DNA of 64,000 nt, from positions 260,488 to 324,487 of the forward strand of contig CACRXP010000145.1 in the NCBI GenBank assembly GCA_902702965.1, read 5' to 3'. The notes beneath the pieces are model-generated. The model made no database searches. It was not told the DNA's origin and saw only the letters and a program-made list of their open reading frames with translations. Every line of letters starts with the position of its first letter. The stretch's first letter is position 1. Shown piece by piece: positions 43,601 through 58,600 of this stretch. The stretch is from Spirometra erinaceieuropaei. Its lineage: Eukaryota > Platyhelminthes > Cestoda > Diphyllobothriidea > Diphyllobothriidae. Both the position numbers and the translations under genes were made by a program.

Positions 43601-46600
43601 CCGTTGTCTGGCAGCGGTACCTAACGCTCAGACCAGCAAGAACTAGATTTTAAGTCGCATCCGGACGGCCAGTGGGCTAAACTTTTACCAGTTGGGCCAC
43701 CGGCTCACACCAGCACTTGTGTTCAAGAGTATTCAAAATCACACAGGAGTGAGGTTCGTTGCTTGCGCTTCGGAACACAGAAGATTTTGTTTTGCTTTGA
43801 AACCGCAGTCCACCACGCTCGCGGGCGACACACGAAGTGCGAGCAAGTACTGAGATTCACAGTCGGACTGCAGAGGCCATTTACGACTCATTTGCCATTG
43901 TCAACTATGGATGAGAGTCAACTGCTTCCGAAGAATATTTAATGGATATCAGCATGAAGAAGTAGAAATGAGTAAGGCGGACTAGCACCTACCGATACCG
44001 CGGGCATATGCAAACAGTCTAAGTAAATCGGCTGCAAGCTGGCAGTGGTGACAAAGAATGGCTAGAACTCCAGTCGTTGTCCTGCCCACAGTGCGGTGAT
44101 GGATTAATTCGCCGCTGTAGCAGTCCTTACAGCTGCAGTTGTTCGGATTTGGTCATGCCATCAAGTCTTTCTCGCTATGAATCTGTCCGCATTAGAGCTA
44201 CTGCAAGAGCCCCGGGCAGTAGTGCTCCGAATATGGCCTGGATCCTGTGGAGCCGCATTCTCTTGGACAGCTGTCATTCGTCGCTATCGGCATACCAGTG
44301 CTGGTGTTGTCGGCGTCCATCAGCATCTTTCATTTGTTCACAATTTTCATCGTACTCGAGTTCATTTACGCTTGAGTTAACGTCTGCATTCAACCAGGTC
44401 CCTAGTTGCTGACATTCAGTTTCCTTGATGCTGCCTTCCCCTTGGGGCATTTTTCTGGCCGGATTTACAGCCCCATCGTAGAAACAGGGCAATGGTGGTC
44501 TGCTCAGCACCCGGTGTCGCACATTGCATCTGTCATTAGCACCTCACAGCGATCTTGCCTTCTGATGAGCACCCACGTGCATCCACGTTGTCCTCCTGCG
44601 GTTTGGAAGGCGAAGGACGGTGCTGGTGACGAGCAGTGGAGATCCGCTGCTGTTGTATTTGTCTATTCCATGACGATCCTACTGTCTCTCTCAGTCTACG
44701 ATAACTCACACATTAAAGCCAGCGAGAACAATCAGCCTTTGCTGCCGTGGCGTTCAGATTTTCCTAAAATTTGTCCTTCGCGCCGTCAGGACCTGCCCTT
44801 AGTGGGGTGTGCACGATGATGGCGACGAAGTTGCCCTAGTGAAGTGAAAGTCACGTTTTGGCGCGACAGCTGTTAGCTTCCTGAGAGAGGCAAGGCAGCA
44901 TAGTTACAATGTCGTACTCTATGGCGCAGACGACGCCAGCACCTGGCCACTGTTTTTACTAGGACGGCGGTGCCAGAAAAAGATGCATCACGCACCACTT
45001 CGTTAAGTTGCGCTTGGTCCGAAGAGAGCACAAGGTCAACGCTCTATCGAGTTAATTCTTAGGCAACCACGCTTGTCCTTTCTAGGTGGCTGGTAGTCGC
45101 AGCATCTAAAAGAGAACATTCATCCTAAACTGCCAGACTGGATGACTTCACTCTGTCGGGAGTCGGACGCGTACGGCCATTGTTGGTTTTTGTTACTTTT
45201 CAACCAGGTGTATCACGCAGGTGTCAGCTGTGCGGACGGTGAGGACCAACCTTCCCGGGGGGGGGGGGATTTCTAGCCCCGTTCCACCTAAAGCAGAGCG
45301 GCCTTAAATAGGAGCTGCTGAATTCTACCGACTCACGTGCAGAGAGTCATATGCAGGGCCACTTACGGGACTGCATTCCGTCCCCTCAGTAGGACAATGG
45401 GAGTTTGAGGGGGCGGGACTTCGTGATGGTGGTGACCGAATAGCGAAGATAATTTGTGCAAAATTGGCCGGCTACGGTATACAGTAATATGACGGCATGG
45501 AGATTGGCTATCGATGAGACGGCGCAATGGCTGGGTACGCCACAGAATGACGCACAGGCTCTCCTTCACCAAAACCCCAAGTTCCACAAATGCAACCAGT
45601 AGCAGGCTGTCGTTTTCCCATGGATTTACAATGTCACCTGACTCCGTCCAGTGTACTTTCGTGTGGTAGATTATGCCTAATAGTGTTTCTTCGAAACTAC
45701 CACGAGTACTTACATACTAATATCAGAGAATCGAAAACAGAGTATTGCAAAGGGCAGTAGCATGAATGTCTTGACGTCATTTCCGGTGTCCGTCGGTGCC
45801 CTTTTTCTCTCCCACAGGCCCTGTGCAAGTAGTTGATGCGGTGGGTTCTTCGGTGGCGGTACAGTGCGTCGTAATTGGCGTATTACCGATCTCGACTGCG
45901 CCGATGTAAAGGTGCTGACACAGCCCCCTGTAGAACTGTGGCGTGTTGTGCCCTGACTAGGTGTGAAAAGTTGTGCATAAAACTAAGCTCTTTTGGTGGC
46001 AGGGGTAAGGATCCCAGCCTTACAGCCAGAAATAGCTACCCGGTCAGTGTGGGTGTTACAGCAGTTGGGTTGGTGCACAGTATTTGCTACTGTGAGTGGA
46101 ACCTTCCCCGACAAAGACAAGATATGAATACCAATTAGGCGCAGCTCTCGCTTAACTCAATTAATGTCTATCGAATGCGCGTGAAATCGGCCAGAAGGAA
46201 AATTGCAAGTAAACGGAGCCCCTGTCAGGACAGCCCTCTAATATGAATGCGAGGCATAGCGCACGTTTAGTGGGGTTGGTGTTCCATTCTCGGAGCTAAT
46301 TTCTGCGATCGAGCCTCCAGCAAACGATTATACTGCCGTCAGGGACACCATCGGACGACTGTACTGTCCTTACTCGTCGTCTATGATTGTAAGACCGTGT
46401 GCGGCGACAATATGAAGGTCGAAACCGTCCGAGCGGAATCTGCGCATGGTTGGCGACAGTGTTAAGGTGAACTGGATAGAACCTCAGAGGTTCACGCAGG
46501 CGTCCGCCAGGTTAAATTTATGTGATCAGAGAAACTGAGAGAGTGAAATCGAGATAATTTACTCAAAAAATCTGCCGAACAGTTGATTGCAATCAACGGG

Positions 46601-49600
46601 TTTGGCGGAGAAGATTTAAGGACCACCACAGCAGTCATCAACCCGTCCTCAGGCAGAATTCAGCTGAACTAATTTTGCCCGGCGTCAGAAGCTAAGTCAG
46701 CCGTTTATTGGGACCGGTGGACTTGCGAGGGCAAACAATCAAAAACCGCACGACCCACAGACCCGATCTTCATTACCTTTACATGACAGTTCACCAAGAG
46801 AGTGTGGAGCGATTTCCCAGTAACTTTGATCAAAAGGGCAGATGACACTTCCCCTGGGAGCCAGGTCATGTTAACACCTAGGTGTGCAGGCCAATGGATG
46901 TGCAAAACAGCGGAGGAGTTCTGAAAACTGAGGCTGGAGATAGTATTTAAGGCGTAATTGAAAAAAATTTCCTTTAGTAAAAATAGTCTTAAGGCTAAAA
47001 ACATCGTCGAAGTATATTCCCCAATTCACAAAAACACAAGGACGCAGGGGGCTGTCACGTAAACGCAACAACAGATCGTCCCTTTGACTCTAAAAATAGA
47101 CAACCTTCACAAGGCGACTGGAGTCCAGGAGAAGGAACACTAAGCGAAACAAGGGAGCACCGAAAAATGAATAAAATGTGGTGGAACGAATTGCGTAAAA
47201 ACGGAAAAGTGGCGTGATTTCGGAGGCGCTTGCTGGTCAAATACATGTCACTGGTGTTACAGTTCACCCGTAGTAAGTGACGATGACTACCACTGGCCAA
47301 AGTTGCAGTGGTGACTGGCGCGTGGGAGGGGACTGCAGCGCGAAATTCTTTCAAGCTGCACAGGCCTTATTTCCGCTTCCCATACCCACCGTGTTCCAGT
47401 GCCAAGAGAATATAAAAACAGCCGGAGATGCAGCTGTATGTCTGCAATGAGATGCCCGGCGAAGCCCACCTGCGTCTGAACGAAGCTCGTACCGATAATC
47501 CGCCCACAGGAACCAGACAAATCGAAAATGGCAGGACGAGGTCGTAAAATACGGACTATTCTAGACAGCGGCAAACGCTTGAGTCCCAAACAATTGATTA
47601 GGTAAACAAGACGGTTCCCCGAGCGTTGAAACCGCAAATCTATTTATTTGAATCTTCGAACTCGTACAGAAGTCCATTATCCATTTGTGCAATACCACTG
47701 ATGATTGGTCATAACATCTTATACACACCTCTCCTCCCTACGTGCAGTGATTACAGTATTGAGCATGGCGACCACGTCGGACGTCTTGTGGCAGTCAATC
47801 CGATTTCACTAATTCGGTTGATGTCGCAGCCTGGAAAAGGAAGTTGACTGGCGTCCTCTGCTTCAGAACCGCCAACGTCAAAGATGCTTGTATACGGCTT
47901 AGATGTTTTAAGAATTCCAGGTAAGCTTTTGCTGCAATAAAAACAGGATAACAATCTGCCTACTGCGGTTACGACCGAGGCTTTGGAGGTTATCTGAATT
48001 TTACACAAGTACTTCAAGATGACGGGGGCAGTCGCACTGACATTTTGTCTGTCAGCAAGAGTGCCTTTCCATCGAAAGTTACAGCGAATGCGTGCACATG
48101 ATCCATGTTGGCAAAACTCATACTGGCAACGGAATCTAATTTGTTAAATACACGTTGTTTTGAGGTAGTACTTCCTGAATCATCACACCTTCTTCGGATT
48201 ATGGGAAGCAGGTTCCAACCCATCGTCACTTTCTTGCCTAAAACATTCATAAATGTGAAAAAGCCGCATATGGGCCTTCCAGTTAGTTGGCAGTGGCTTC
48301 AGCAATTTGGCAAAGGACAGCGCCCCACTAGAGATCGGGTAGTCCTTAAAGGCCACAACCGGCTTCAGCCCCGTAGATTGTTTACTAATTTCCGGTTTCC
48401 CTGTGATCTTAGTAAAGCAAGGAGTCGCCATGTTTTGGAGAGAGCTATTGTTAACGGGTAGTAAAAAGGAATCCTTGCGTCACAGGGACAGCAATAAACA
48501 AAAGGTGAAACGGTATAACCAAATAAAAGTTGTGTGAGCAGATGGAACGGAAGAACAAAATCTGCCGAGGGGAGTGGGAGGTGTGAGAAAAAAGGGTTGC
48601 GCAATCGCGAGCGCCGCAGGTGTCACATCAGGCGCTAACTGCCCCCATGAGTGTGCAAATTTTAACTAGTTATATTGAGGCTCTGGAATACAGAACTGGT
48701 AAGAAAAGCGCTAAGAGGGTTCAATTGGTCGCAATTACTGACCCTTGACATTTTCAAGTTTCTGGTGCTAACCTCTCCCACGTGACTGCAAATAAAAGGT
48801 CAGAGACGACGAGGACACAAGTACTTGCCCCAAAAAGTCGATAATGACGCAGCATAAGTTCAATTAGAAGACCAGAGACAGTTAAACCGGTCGTGTGTAG
48901 CCACCGGCGCCAGTTATTACTGTGGAATACGCCTGTTTATCGCCCTCAAAGCAAGTAGACGGTGAAAAACCAACAATCTGAAAGCTAGGGTGAAAGTCAA
49001 GGCTATTCGTTTGAATGCGTTTCGTGAAAATGTAGGCAGGACACGAATATATACATCCCCGAGCACTTTGGCGCTGGGTGGTAGGGTTGAAAAAATGGGG
49101 ATTACGGGTGGGGTCTAGTAAAGAAATAGACGATATGACTGATATTGTGTGGTAAGCCAAAGCCCCACATTTGCGCCATATGTTTGTTTTAATTTATTAA
49201 GTAACTCTGGGTTCGACCGCACAATATAGTCAACAGTAAGTCGTGCCGTCCCATTTTTCGAAAGGGCCCAGGTAACTCATTCGAAAACGGAATGACCAAT
49301 GGGCGTTAGGTAGGACTGCCAAGGCTCCATCCGTAAAACCAATTTTACTCCCATTTCCGTGTTGAAGGCGGTCTTGCACCAAAGTGCTGGGGTGGGAATG
49401 GGGGGAGGCGAGGTTGTATACATTCACATCCTACAAAAAATACATCCCCAGGTGGAGCTATCTGAAAACCGGGGTAACCACCAAGTGGAAATAGGCACAG
49501 TGTACACTGTTTCTCGGACCAAAACACCACCGGAAGACGAACTGGGGCTTTCGCAGGCACGCATTGTTATAAACAGCATTGTGGCTGTTGTTCTGCCGTG

Positions 49601-52600
49601 GAGCGCGTTGCAGGCCTTGTAGTTCGCGTAACATCCATTATAATGCGTCGTACGATATACCATGCTTGACAGCATAGGTACTACCCTGTCAAATAGGCTG
49701 CATTGTATAACTCATGTAAATACTACTAGCCGCCTGTCAGCAGCTTATGAATATTACGCGGTTATTCCGCTGTGACGGATGGACTTCGGCTCAAATATTC
49801 ACATCAACTTTCAGTCTGAGCCTATAAGTGTCAAATAGACTTATTCACTCCAAGTTAGCGGCTGATTTCTGAGGAAATTAAAAATCGGCAATTCATTATA
49901 ATTCCAAAACTAACCGATACCGACCAAAGGCCAGCACCTTTGGACTTGGGACGGCCACCGGCCCAACCAGCTGCGGCAACATACGGTCAGCCAAAAAATA
50001 GATGTTAACGCACAAGATCAGCGCCCAACGTCGTTACATACTCATCCTCACAAGCTTCCCTCGTGGATCCTTAAAAAGCTAGCTAAAATCTGAATGTTTC
50101 GCGACACAGTGTATAGTAAACTGCTAAACCAGTCTTTCGGGAAATGCGAAAGAATAACGATGGACGAGCGGGATCACACTTAAGAAGGAATGCGAATTCT
50201 CGGACTGAGATAGTAAAAAGGATTTTACAATAGCATATACTGCACAATAATACCAGGGCATTTACGGGAGGTGGCAGAAAGATGCACACACTTTTTCTAC
50301 GATAAAACGCAATCAAGGCGAACAAGCACAACAAAGAAACGCCCAAATCTGGTGTTGCCTTCTGTCGTTCCGCTCCACTTGCCCCAAGGTAACTAAACTA
50401 GGAGAAAAACAGCCCCGAGCATGCTTGCACTTGATGCGGCTAAGAAAAACCACATTACCCTGGAATTTCCCCCAGTGAAATCGACACAGAAGTAGACTTC
50501 GCCCTTCAGTCAACGAGAAGGTAGACTACGGTCCACTTAGAGACCACTAAGTCGAGTTCAAGACTCAAATCGTCTTGGCTCGAAGCTAGCATATGTCTGG
50601 CAGAGATATCAGAAGCCAGTTATCCCCAGGTCTTCTAGTCATAGGAGAACACTAAACTTCTTCACACGAGTGGAAATAATTTTTCCACGACATGAAGATG
50701 TGCTTCGAGTGCTTTTGGTCATATTCTTTTCTTTTACTAAAACAGGCTTTAACACCGAACCGATCGAAGTGTTAGTCGGCCCTTAAACCCCTTCGGTAGG
50801 GTTTCCAATCAAGACGGTCACAAATAAGAATTTTCATAAAAAGTGGCATCACTTTGTTTGTGAGCACTTCTGATGGTCAAGCCCACGGGTGGACACATGG
50901 TGGCTCAGGGTCGTCCCTAGTTAGTCGAGTTGGAGGTCCCCGCACTGAGGTTATCGTGGTGATGGGTGGCTGAGGACGGAAGAGGGGCTAGATGCGCATG
51001 CCTGCCAAGACTGTGCCACCTGTTTATGTCTCAAAAAAACTCACCGACGGTAATGTCCATCGAGTGGCGCTCACCCAGAGCTCGGAGTTTGTACAGACAA
51101 CCAATCTGATAGTAGTACTGAATGCATTGAACAATGCCTAAAATAGCAACGAGGTTGCGTTATCGTTAGAAGTATGCGTTTGGTGTGAAAGAGGTAGCAC
51201 ACATTACGAACAGAAAAAGCAAATATGAATGAAGGGCCAATGATCCTCTGCGCTCTCCTACAAGGGGAAAAAATAAGACGTCAAACGTACTCGTTCGACT
51301 TCCGACAAAAAGCTGCGAGGGGCATAACAGCTGACAAACGGGGAATAAAGACTGAGAAGATAATGAAAAATTTCCTCATTATTTGCTGATGAAAAGATTT
51401 GGAAAAAAGTTGGTAGACTCAGAGCTGCTGTGCGGAGTTTCAAAACTACGGACTGAGAAGCGGATGGCGATCATCGGTTGTGAAATCTGACGGACTGCAG
51501 CATGCAAATATGGAACTCATAATGGTCTAGTTTCGGCCCTTTGCTTCTAATGATAATAATAATAATAATAATAATGACAATAATAAGGACGACAGCGATG
51601 CTCGCACTACGAATCGTAAATCGGCCTGGTCAATAAGGCGATCATTGTGCTCAATGCGCAACAGTTTTCCGCGGAGACAGTTATGGAAAGCACTACAAAA
51701 CAGGATTACATTTCAAGAAATCCCACCTGTTCGACGAGTCTGTGCCCAAATTTAAATAACCTGCACCTAATCAGGCAAAATCCAATCTCTTGGAAATAAT
51801 GCTACCTCAAACGGCGCACCGGCGGACGACAGTATGCTAAGTGGAGCCGATTAGGAGGGCGAGCGGCGCCCTTCGGTCGCGAATTTCCCTCTTCAATCTT
51901 CAGCTGCAGAAACCATTTGGCCGCCTTTTGATGAGCAGCGAGTGAGGTGCAGGCATAATAGGCTACATACCTCTAGTGAACACATTATCGATGTTTTGAA
52001 CAAGAAGTACTGACTTGTTCAACGATTTTACGCGGGAAATGCATGTAGGCCCACCCATCAAAATAAAATTTCGCCGAATAGTGAGATATTTATGATGCCA
52101 GACTGTTGGCTGACGTTACACTTGTGGTTGCCTAAGGAGCAACCAGTTCAGCATGTCGGGAAGTACGCAGCCTGAGAGGAATGTTGGCCACGCACCTGCG
52201 GAGCGACGCATTTGCTTTTCAAGGATGATACCAAAAACGGGCATGATAGCTCATCCGTCATGAGCGATGATGGCCATCGCTGTCACAGCAATAGGAGCCG
52301 TTACAGCATCAAACAGACGATTACACCGTCCACTGTATTCCATTGTCAAGAGGCAGTCAAGACTACTAGGGATTGTGTGGGCTGAATAACTGAGGGGTCA
52401 AAGGCGCGCCTATGCGCACCACACACATCTCGACTCCCAACTCTACACGAAGGGAACTTTAAAGAATGAGCCGCAGAGTATTCGTTGAGGAGAGTCGGCA
52501 TAAAGGTCATAAAGACGTCACTGCAGCATGGGCCTTAGTTTGTGGTGACGTAATCTTCTTGGGGACGATTACTAGCGCGTTGTGACGTTAAAAGGCCATT

Positions 52601-55600
52601 CGATAGGTCACTGTGGGAGAACCATGCGCCGATTCCAGGCTGGATCAACCTGTCTGCTCGCCTCTTTCTATGTTAGCGGCGAATCCAAATCTAGTCGACT
52701 AGAAACCTGCCAAAAAGATACTTGTTAATAGATGAACGTCCTAGATCGACTGTTAAGACAACCCCGTTTGTAGTAGAATTGGCCGATTCCATACGTTAAA
52801 ATATGCCTAGCTGACAATTTGATCAAAAAGGCGAAAAACACACGGTTCTAGGCCGGGACTTTGTATCGGGTGCTCGGAGCGCTAGATGCACCAAAGCCTT
52901 GTGGGGGGAGGGGGGTTCGAACCCCGCTGAGGTGGTCTAGTTTTTCATTATTGGGTCAGTCAACTACACCGTTCATTTGCTTGCGGTCCACGTCTGCAAC
53001 AAAATTATCTTTCGCACTAGATTACAGCCCAAAGGATGTCCAGGTCCACTGATTCAAAAACAATGAAATTTGCTCCATAGAGAACCGTCTATTGCCATCA
53101 AATACGCTGAGTCGCGGCAAAACAGCGGTTGAGAGAACACTTGGCTGAGCAGCATTAAGATGGAGTTCCTGTTTGGGGTGTCGAATAAGCATTCCGGGCG
53201 CAGTTAAACGCCCTCAAGGGTCGCGACGCACGTGACGAGAAGACTCGTCGCTGCTCACGAGATTCTAGGCAACTGTTTACGCATTTTCACAAATTTCGCG
53301 TTTACGGAGCAGATTTGGCCTGCAAATTGTACACTACAAGTGTGCATGCATTGGTGTGTAGGCCCGTTACAGCAACTGGAGAATTTCAGACAGGTTTTAA
53401 AAGTATGGACCTTCGATAACAGCTTTTTAAAATGTTGGGTGACTTTCTAAGTGGTCTTGAACGCTAAGACGCGAAGAACTCAATATCTCCGAAGTCGTGA
53501 AACCGTTCCGCCTGGACATTATACAAAATCACAGGTGATTTTTACTTCCGTCTTACACCAAGGCAGCAGTCGAACGCAGCGGGGAAGAAAATGGTTTGAA
53601 ACCTTTACTATCGTTAAATTTGTGGGTTAAGCTGCCCCAATCTGAGCTCACAGCTTCCGTTTCATCCTTATGTGACTGTCAGCCTTGGTGTCTGACCTGG
53701 AGAAGTTGTGGACCCAACGGCCCTCCCATCCATTGCAAACGTCTCAATGAGGGAGAATAAGGACGAGAAAGGAGATTTAGTTGGAATACCGTAGTTGGTT
53801 GAACAAGACTGTCGAAGTTTGGTCTCCACACAGCCGCAATAAGTCGCCGTCCGAACTGCGGGCACAATAAACTATACGTACTTTAAGCCTGGTCTGGACG
53901 GTCTTAGTGATGGTGAAGATAAGGTCTGTCAACGCGAGACGACAAGAGGTAGCGGATCTAACCAACCCGGCCAACCCCATTGGTAATGTGTTTATGTTCA
54001 ACACTGTAGGTCCAAGAGCCACCTCCATGCTTTGAAGGGTATGTTGAGCAATTTTTGGGTTGATTTACTCGGCGTCGAATACAGGGCAGTGGTGCTGTGC
54101 TCATAGGTTGATTAACGAAGGTGTCACACCCACCTCAGCCTAGGGCTGGAGTACCAATGATTTATGACGACAAATAAGCCTGAAGTGGTCATTTGAGTGT
54201 CCCCAACAACTGTCGGCAACACTCCTCGAGGTTTGGTCAACTGCCACTATGGGACAGCCTGGGAGCTGAAGGCAAAAGTAAACGCTCATCCGTCCCCCTC
54301 TAATAAAGATAGGTCAGTGAACCCCTCTCTTTCGTGTGGTGTTTGAAATTACTAACTCCTTTAAGCTTAAATACATTAAAAGAAGGACTGGTAACGGAGT
54401 TCCACAGCTAAATTGTTAATTTTTCCTATCGGCTATCCCACATAACGCCTCAGTAACGAAAATGAGGGGGGCAACGATATGAAGGACAAATTCATTTAGG
54501 GTTAAAGCCAGGGAAGGGGACGGTGTGCAAACGAACAGTCAATGCTTATAGAAGTTCACCTGGAAAATACAGCAGAAATAGCAAACATAGCGCACGCAAC
54601 AATATCCCTACTTTCCAATTAGCTGAGACCGAGGGAGATGGAAAATAATTGGCTGGCTTGGAAGACCACGGCGAAATAAAGAACTCCATTTCTGTCAGAG
54701 ACTCATTGGTCACAAGACAGTCTACGGCCCCCGACCCAAGGCAGTTGCACTGCTGCTCATCCCAGACGGCACAACCCTATTGTGAGATGAAGCGCAAATC
54801 CTGGCGCGTTGGTTTCAGCACTTCAAACGCCACATGTGCAACCTATGAGCAAGTCATCAGCAAACTGCCTCAGGCGGCACCATGTTCTGATGTTCGTCGT
54901 CCATCTTTTCTTCCAAAGTCGATCAGGATAGTGAAGCAGATGTCATACGGGAGAGTTTTGAGCGTCGAATCAGTTCCCGCATAAGTGCTTAAACATGGTG
55001 ACCTCGAACTGTTGGACAGACGAATTTTGATGTTTCAGATGATGTGGAAAGGACAAATATCGCATGACCTCAAAGGTGCAGTCAGCATCAACCTCGACAA
55101 CCGAGGAAACCCTAACGTATATGAAAATCACTATGGGATCTTCCCTCTCGGTATTTCAGGTAGGATTATCACTTGAGTTCTAATCAACTGCCCGAATCTA
55201 TATCAAAGGCATGGACTTAATTCGCAGGGTCAATGTGGATAATAGAAACACCATAGAACCACAGACACTACCTTTGCAGCCTGCCAAGTACAAGAAGAAC
55301 GCCCAGAAATAAGGACTATCTTCGACAACACCTTTGTCGATCTAGAAGCGTTAACCGTGCTAAAAATCGTGACAAATCTCAGATTTCCTGGACGAGATAT
55401 GAATAGGTTGAAACGAGTGGACAACAACATACTGACGCGCGTCGTAAATAACAGACGAGTCTCGGAAACATTCGTGGTAGAAAGTGGTGTGAAGAAGTTG
55501 TGTCCTCGATCCAACCCTCTACAGCCTTATGTTCTACGCAGCGCTGACGGGGGCCTACTTTGGCGAATAGCCTGGAACCAAGAGCAGTCGCCGAACCAAT

Positions 55601-58600
55601 AGCAAACTGCTACTGTCCGGCATATGGCGACTGAAAGGAAGACGTAAAAGGCTGGGGTTGGAGATCCAGTGTTAGGTACCCCGGCTAAAATTTGGGAAAC
55701 ATATTTTATAGAAAACATACATAAAAACATCCTTTATTCTACTTATTTGGTAACAAATTACGTCTTTTTCAAATTTTATCCTTGAAGAAAGAGTATTTTT
55801 CCGTTTTGAAAAACTTTCTCGACTTCCGAGTGAGTTCGAACCCGACCTCGCGTTACACTTGCATTCTGCGTTTCCAACCTGCAGGCTGCGTACTTTTCGT
55901 GCAAGGGTAATCACGCATTTCTATGTGCTGTTATGACGAAGGTATAGAGGGCTCATGAAATTTTGCAACAGATGTGGACAAGGTTGTCCACTTTATAGAG
56001 AGAATTAATAAATATGCCGACGCAATGCTGCACGAATGGACGTTTGAGGATTTTGAAAAATGCCATGACTATAGGGTTTTTAAAACCGAGGGGAACTTTT
56101 TCTTCGAGTACAAAACTTGAAGAAGACGTAATGTGCTACCGAAAGAGTAAAGGAAAGAATGTTTTTGCGCATGCTTTCCAAAAAGTGCATTTGAAGTCAC
56201 AAAAGCATCGAAAACCAATGAGAAAAATTCATACTACTTACGCAGCCACTTTTTGCAGGGTGCGATTTACGCAAGCGGTCAGTAAGAAGCTCGTACGAAA
56301 GCTGGCATCCAGGCGTGACTGGGATATCTTGGAATTGTGCGACATGACAATTAACACGACAGCCCTACTTAAATAACCTTTTCGAACTGAAAATGCATTT
56401 CAGCATTTTGGTTAACATCTCATGAGATAGGACATTTAATGTCCATAAACGTTGTGTGGGTCATTGTGAGCCATAAAATGTCACACGTCGAGGAATGTGG
56501 GGGGGGGGTAGGAGAGAGGATAAAACGTGTTCTGACGGTTATTGTACATAATAAATAGACCAAGTAACGATAGGACTCACTTATATAGAAGGAGTATAAC
56601 ATAAACTGGTCACGGAAGTTTAAATACGACTGTGAGTGCGGCCTGTTGAGGAAGAGAAAACAAAGTGACAGAGGACAGTCCCTCAAGAAACAGTGCAAAC
56701 ACCAAAGGAAGAGAGGGAGGGCAATGCTTACCAAATCAGCATGACACCCGCGAGAACAGTAAGAATAAAATGATACGTGGCCCACCAGCCCTTGATTTTA
56801 GAGCCATTCTGGATGAGAATCTGCTCACGAATCGTCAGTGTGCAGTAATACCAGACAAGCAGAAAGTGAAACAGTGAGTCCATGGCACTAAAGGAGATAA
56901 AAGGGGAATGAGTTGGTGGATGTTAATTCAGTCGGTTTGCTTGGTTGTTTGAAAATATCAAGTTCGTCCATTGCAAATGGTGAGGACCATCAGTACCCCA
57001 AAAAGGACGTAATGATTTGCGCGTGAACTTGCGTGGCAACTCACTCATTCCCATTTTCCACCACCCATAGTACTCTCATGGCGAGGCAAAGTCAAGACAA
57101 CCGGAGCTGGGAGTGCGCCCGCGCACGTGGTGGCTGATAAGGCCTAATAACAGTGCAAAACGCGTGTCACACATAACCTAGTCCTTAAAATGCACACCAT
57201 CCGATCTTCCAAGAAATGTGGAGACCTCCAATTCCACATAAGTAAGAATTCCATAGAAGCCACATCAAGATGGAGGCATTTCGGGCAGACTCAGTGCTCC
57301 GTAAGAACGAGTCATTCTGTCGGGTGGAAACCTTCCAGGCCATGTCTCTTGGCATGTTCCGAAGTTTTCAACACATTCTGGAGAGAAACCAATGCCTGGG
57401 ATCTGAGCTGGATCGACCTCACTCTCCCCTGTTTCATGCGCCAGTATGACTGGAGACCGGTTGAGTAGGTGCCGGAGCATGGTTAAGCACCGTCTAATAC
57501 ACCCTACACAGGCCTCAAAGTACAGACCCAGGAAGGAAGATAATGAGTGCACACGAATACGCTAGGCCACTGATGGTCTAGAATCCCACTTACATATATC
57601 TGGGTCATTCAGCCGAGTCCGACTTGCAAGTGGACCACTGGAATTCCTTTTGGTAACTTTAGACAGCTACGCCAAACCGATAGCATCGCGCGTTCATAGC
57701 TAATACTTCGTTGATTGTTTCCCTGTGTTTATTTTATTCGTGAAAACACTAAGGCCCGAAGGCGGCGCAGAAGCTCATGGTGTTTTCGCTGGTTTCGACA
57801 AGTATGCCTCGAGCTCGAAATAATGACTACATGGGAAGCCTAGCTGCTGGCTACCCGGCGAGTCCACGAGTGGCGGATAGTCTAACGGTCCTCAGAGGGT
57901 TAGTTGCTAAATGAGCAGACTTTCGCGACTGACAAGCTGTCGAGAGATGGTAGAGACAGTGCTACCAGAGTGCAGAGGGCTGGGGTTCGGCACACCGACA
58001 GCCCTAAAGATGCCGCAAAGCTCAATGACCGCACTGAAACATGGCGACCGTGAACAGGCATTAAATAAGTTTGCTTGCCATCACTGCCTTGAAGTTGGGC
58101 TCTTGAACTAAAGCAATAGAAGAGATAACCTCGAACAAATAATCCGAGCGGCCGTTGAAGTTAAGCTGTTCAGATCTGCTACCCCGGATCGTCACGCGTG
58201 CAGAAGTACAGTCCGTGGCGTCATCAAGGCCAGCTAGATCAAACATGACCGTAGCCGTACCAGGTACAAGTAAGTAAGACGCAATAAAGGCAAAACATCG
58301 AGAGTCAACAGAACGAAGGGACCCGTACCAAATAAATCATTGTGGGACATGGCTCTGCTCGTTTATGCAAGAAAATTCGTCATTGCACAGCTTCGGATAA
58401 ATGGCGAAATCACCGTTTAAGTCATAGGCCCAAAGGCAGCTCATGAGTCTTACACTCAGAACTATTCTGAAGAAAACAACAATTTGCAGCGGTCGTGTCG
58501 GGGGAGGCGAAAAGTGACAAGAAATTGTGATGACCGTGGAACTCTCGACAGAGCGGCAAAGCTCTTCTAATAATCATATAATGAGAAATATCACGTAGAA

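Larger units (their letters stand above)
51138..56580 (-). other. TMEM120-like intron 6 (5.4 kb)
   Basis: Holds an (AAT)n microsatellite, a tRNA-like relic, a diverged SINE-1 tail, an old RTE relic on the plus strand and an inverted SINE-like pair. Remaining sequence is unrecognised. Confidence 0.65.

Noticed and set aside
51550..51590. Regular short repeats that might suggest an array
   Set aside because: Simple (AAT)n microsatellite; no spacers.
53668..54028. Minus-strand ORFs of 65 and 83 codons with transposon-like flavour
   Set aside because: No reverse transcriptase or endonuclease motif could be matched.
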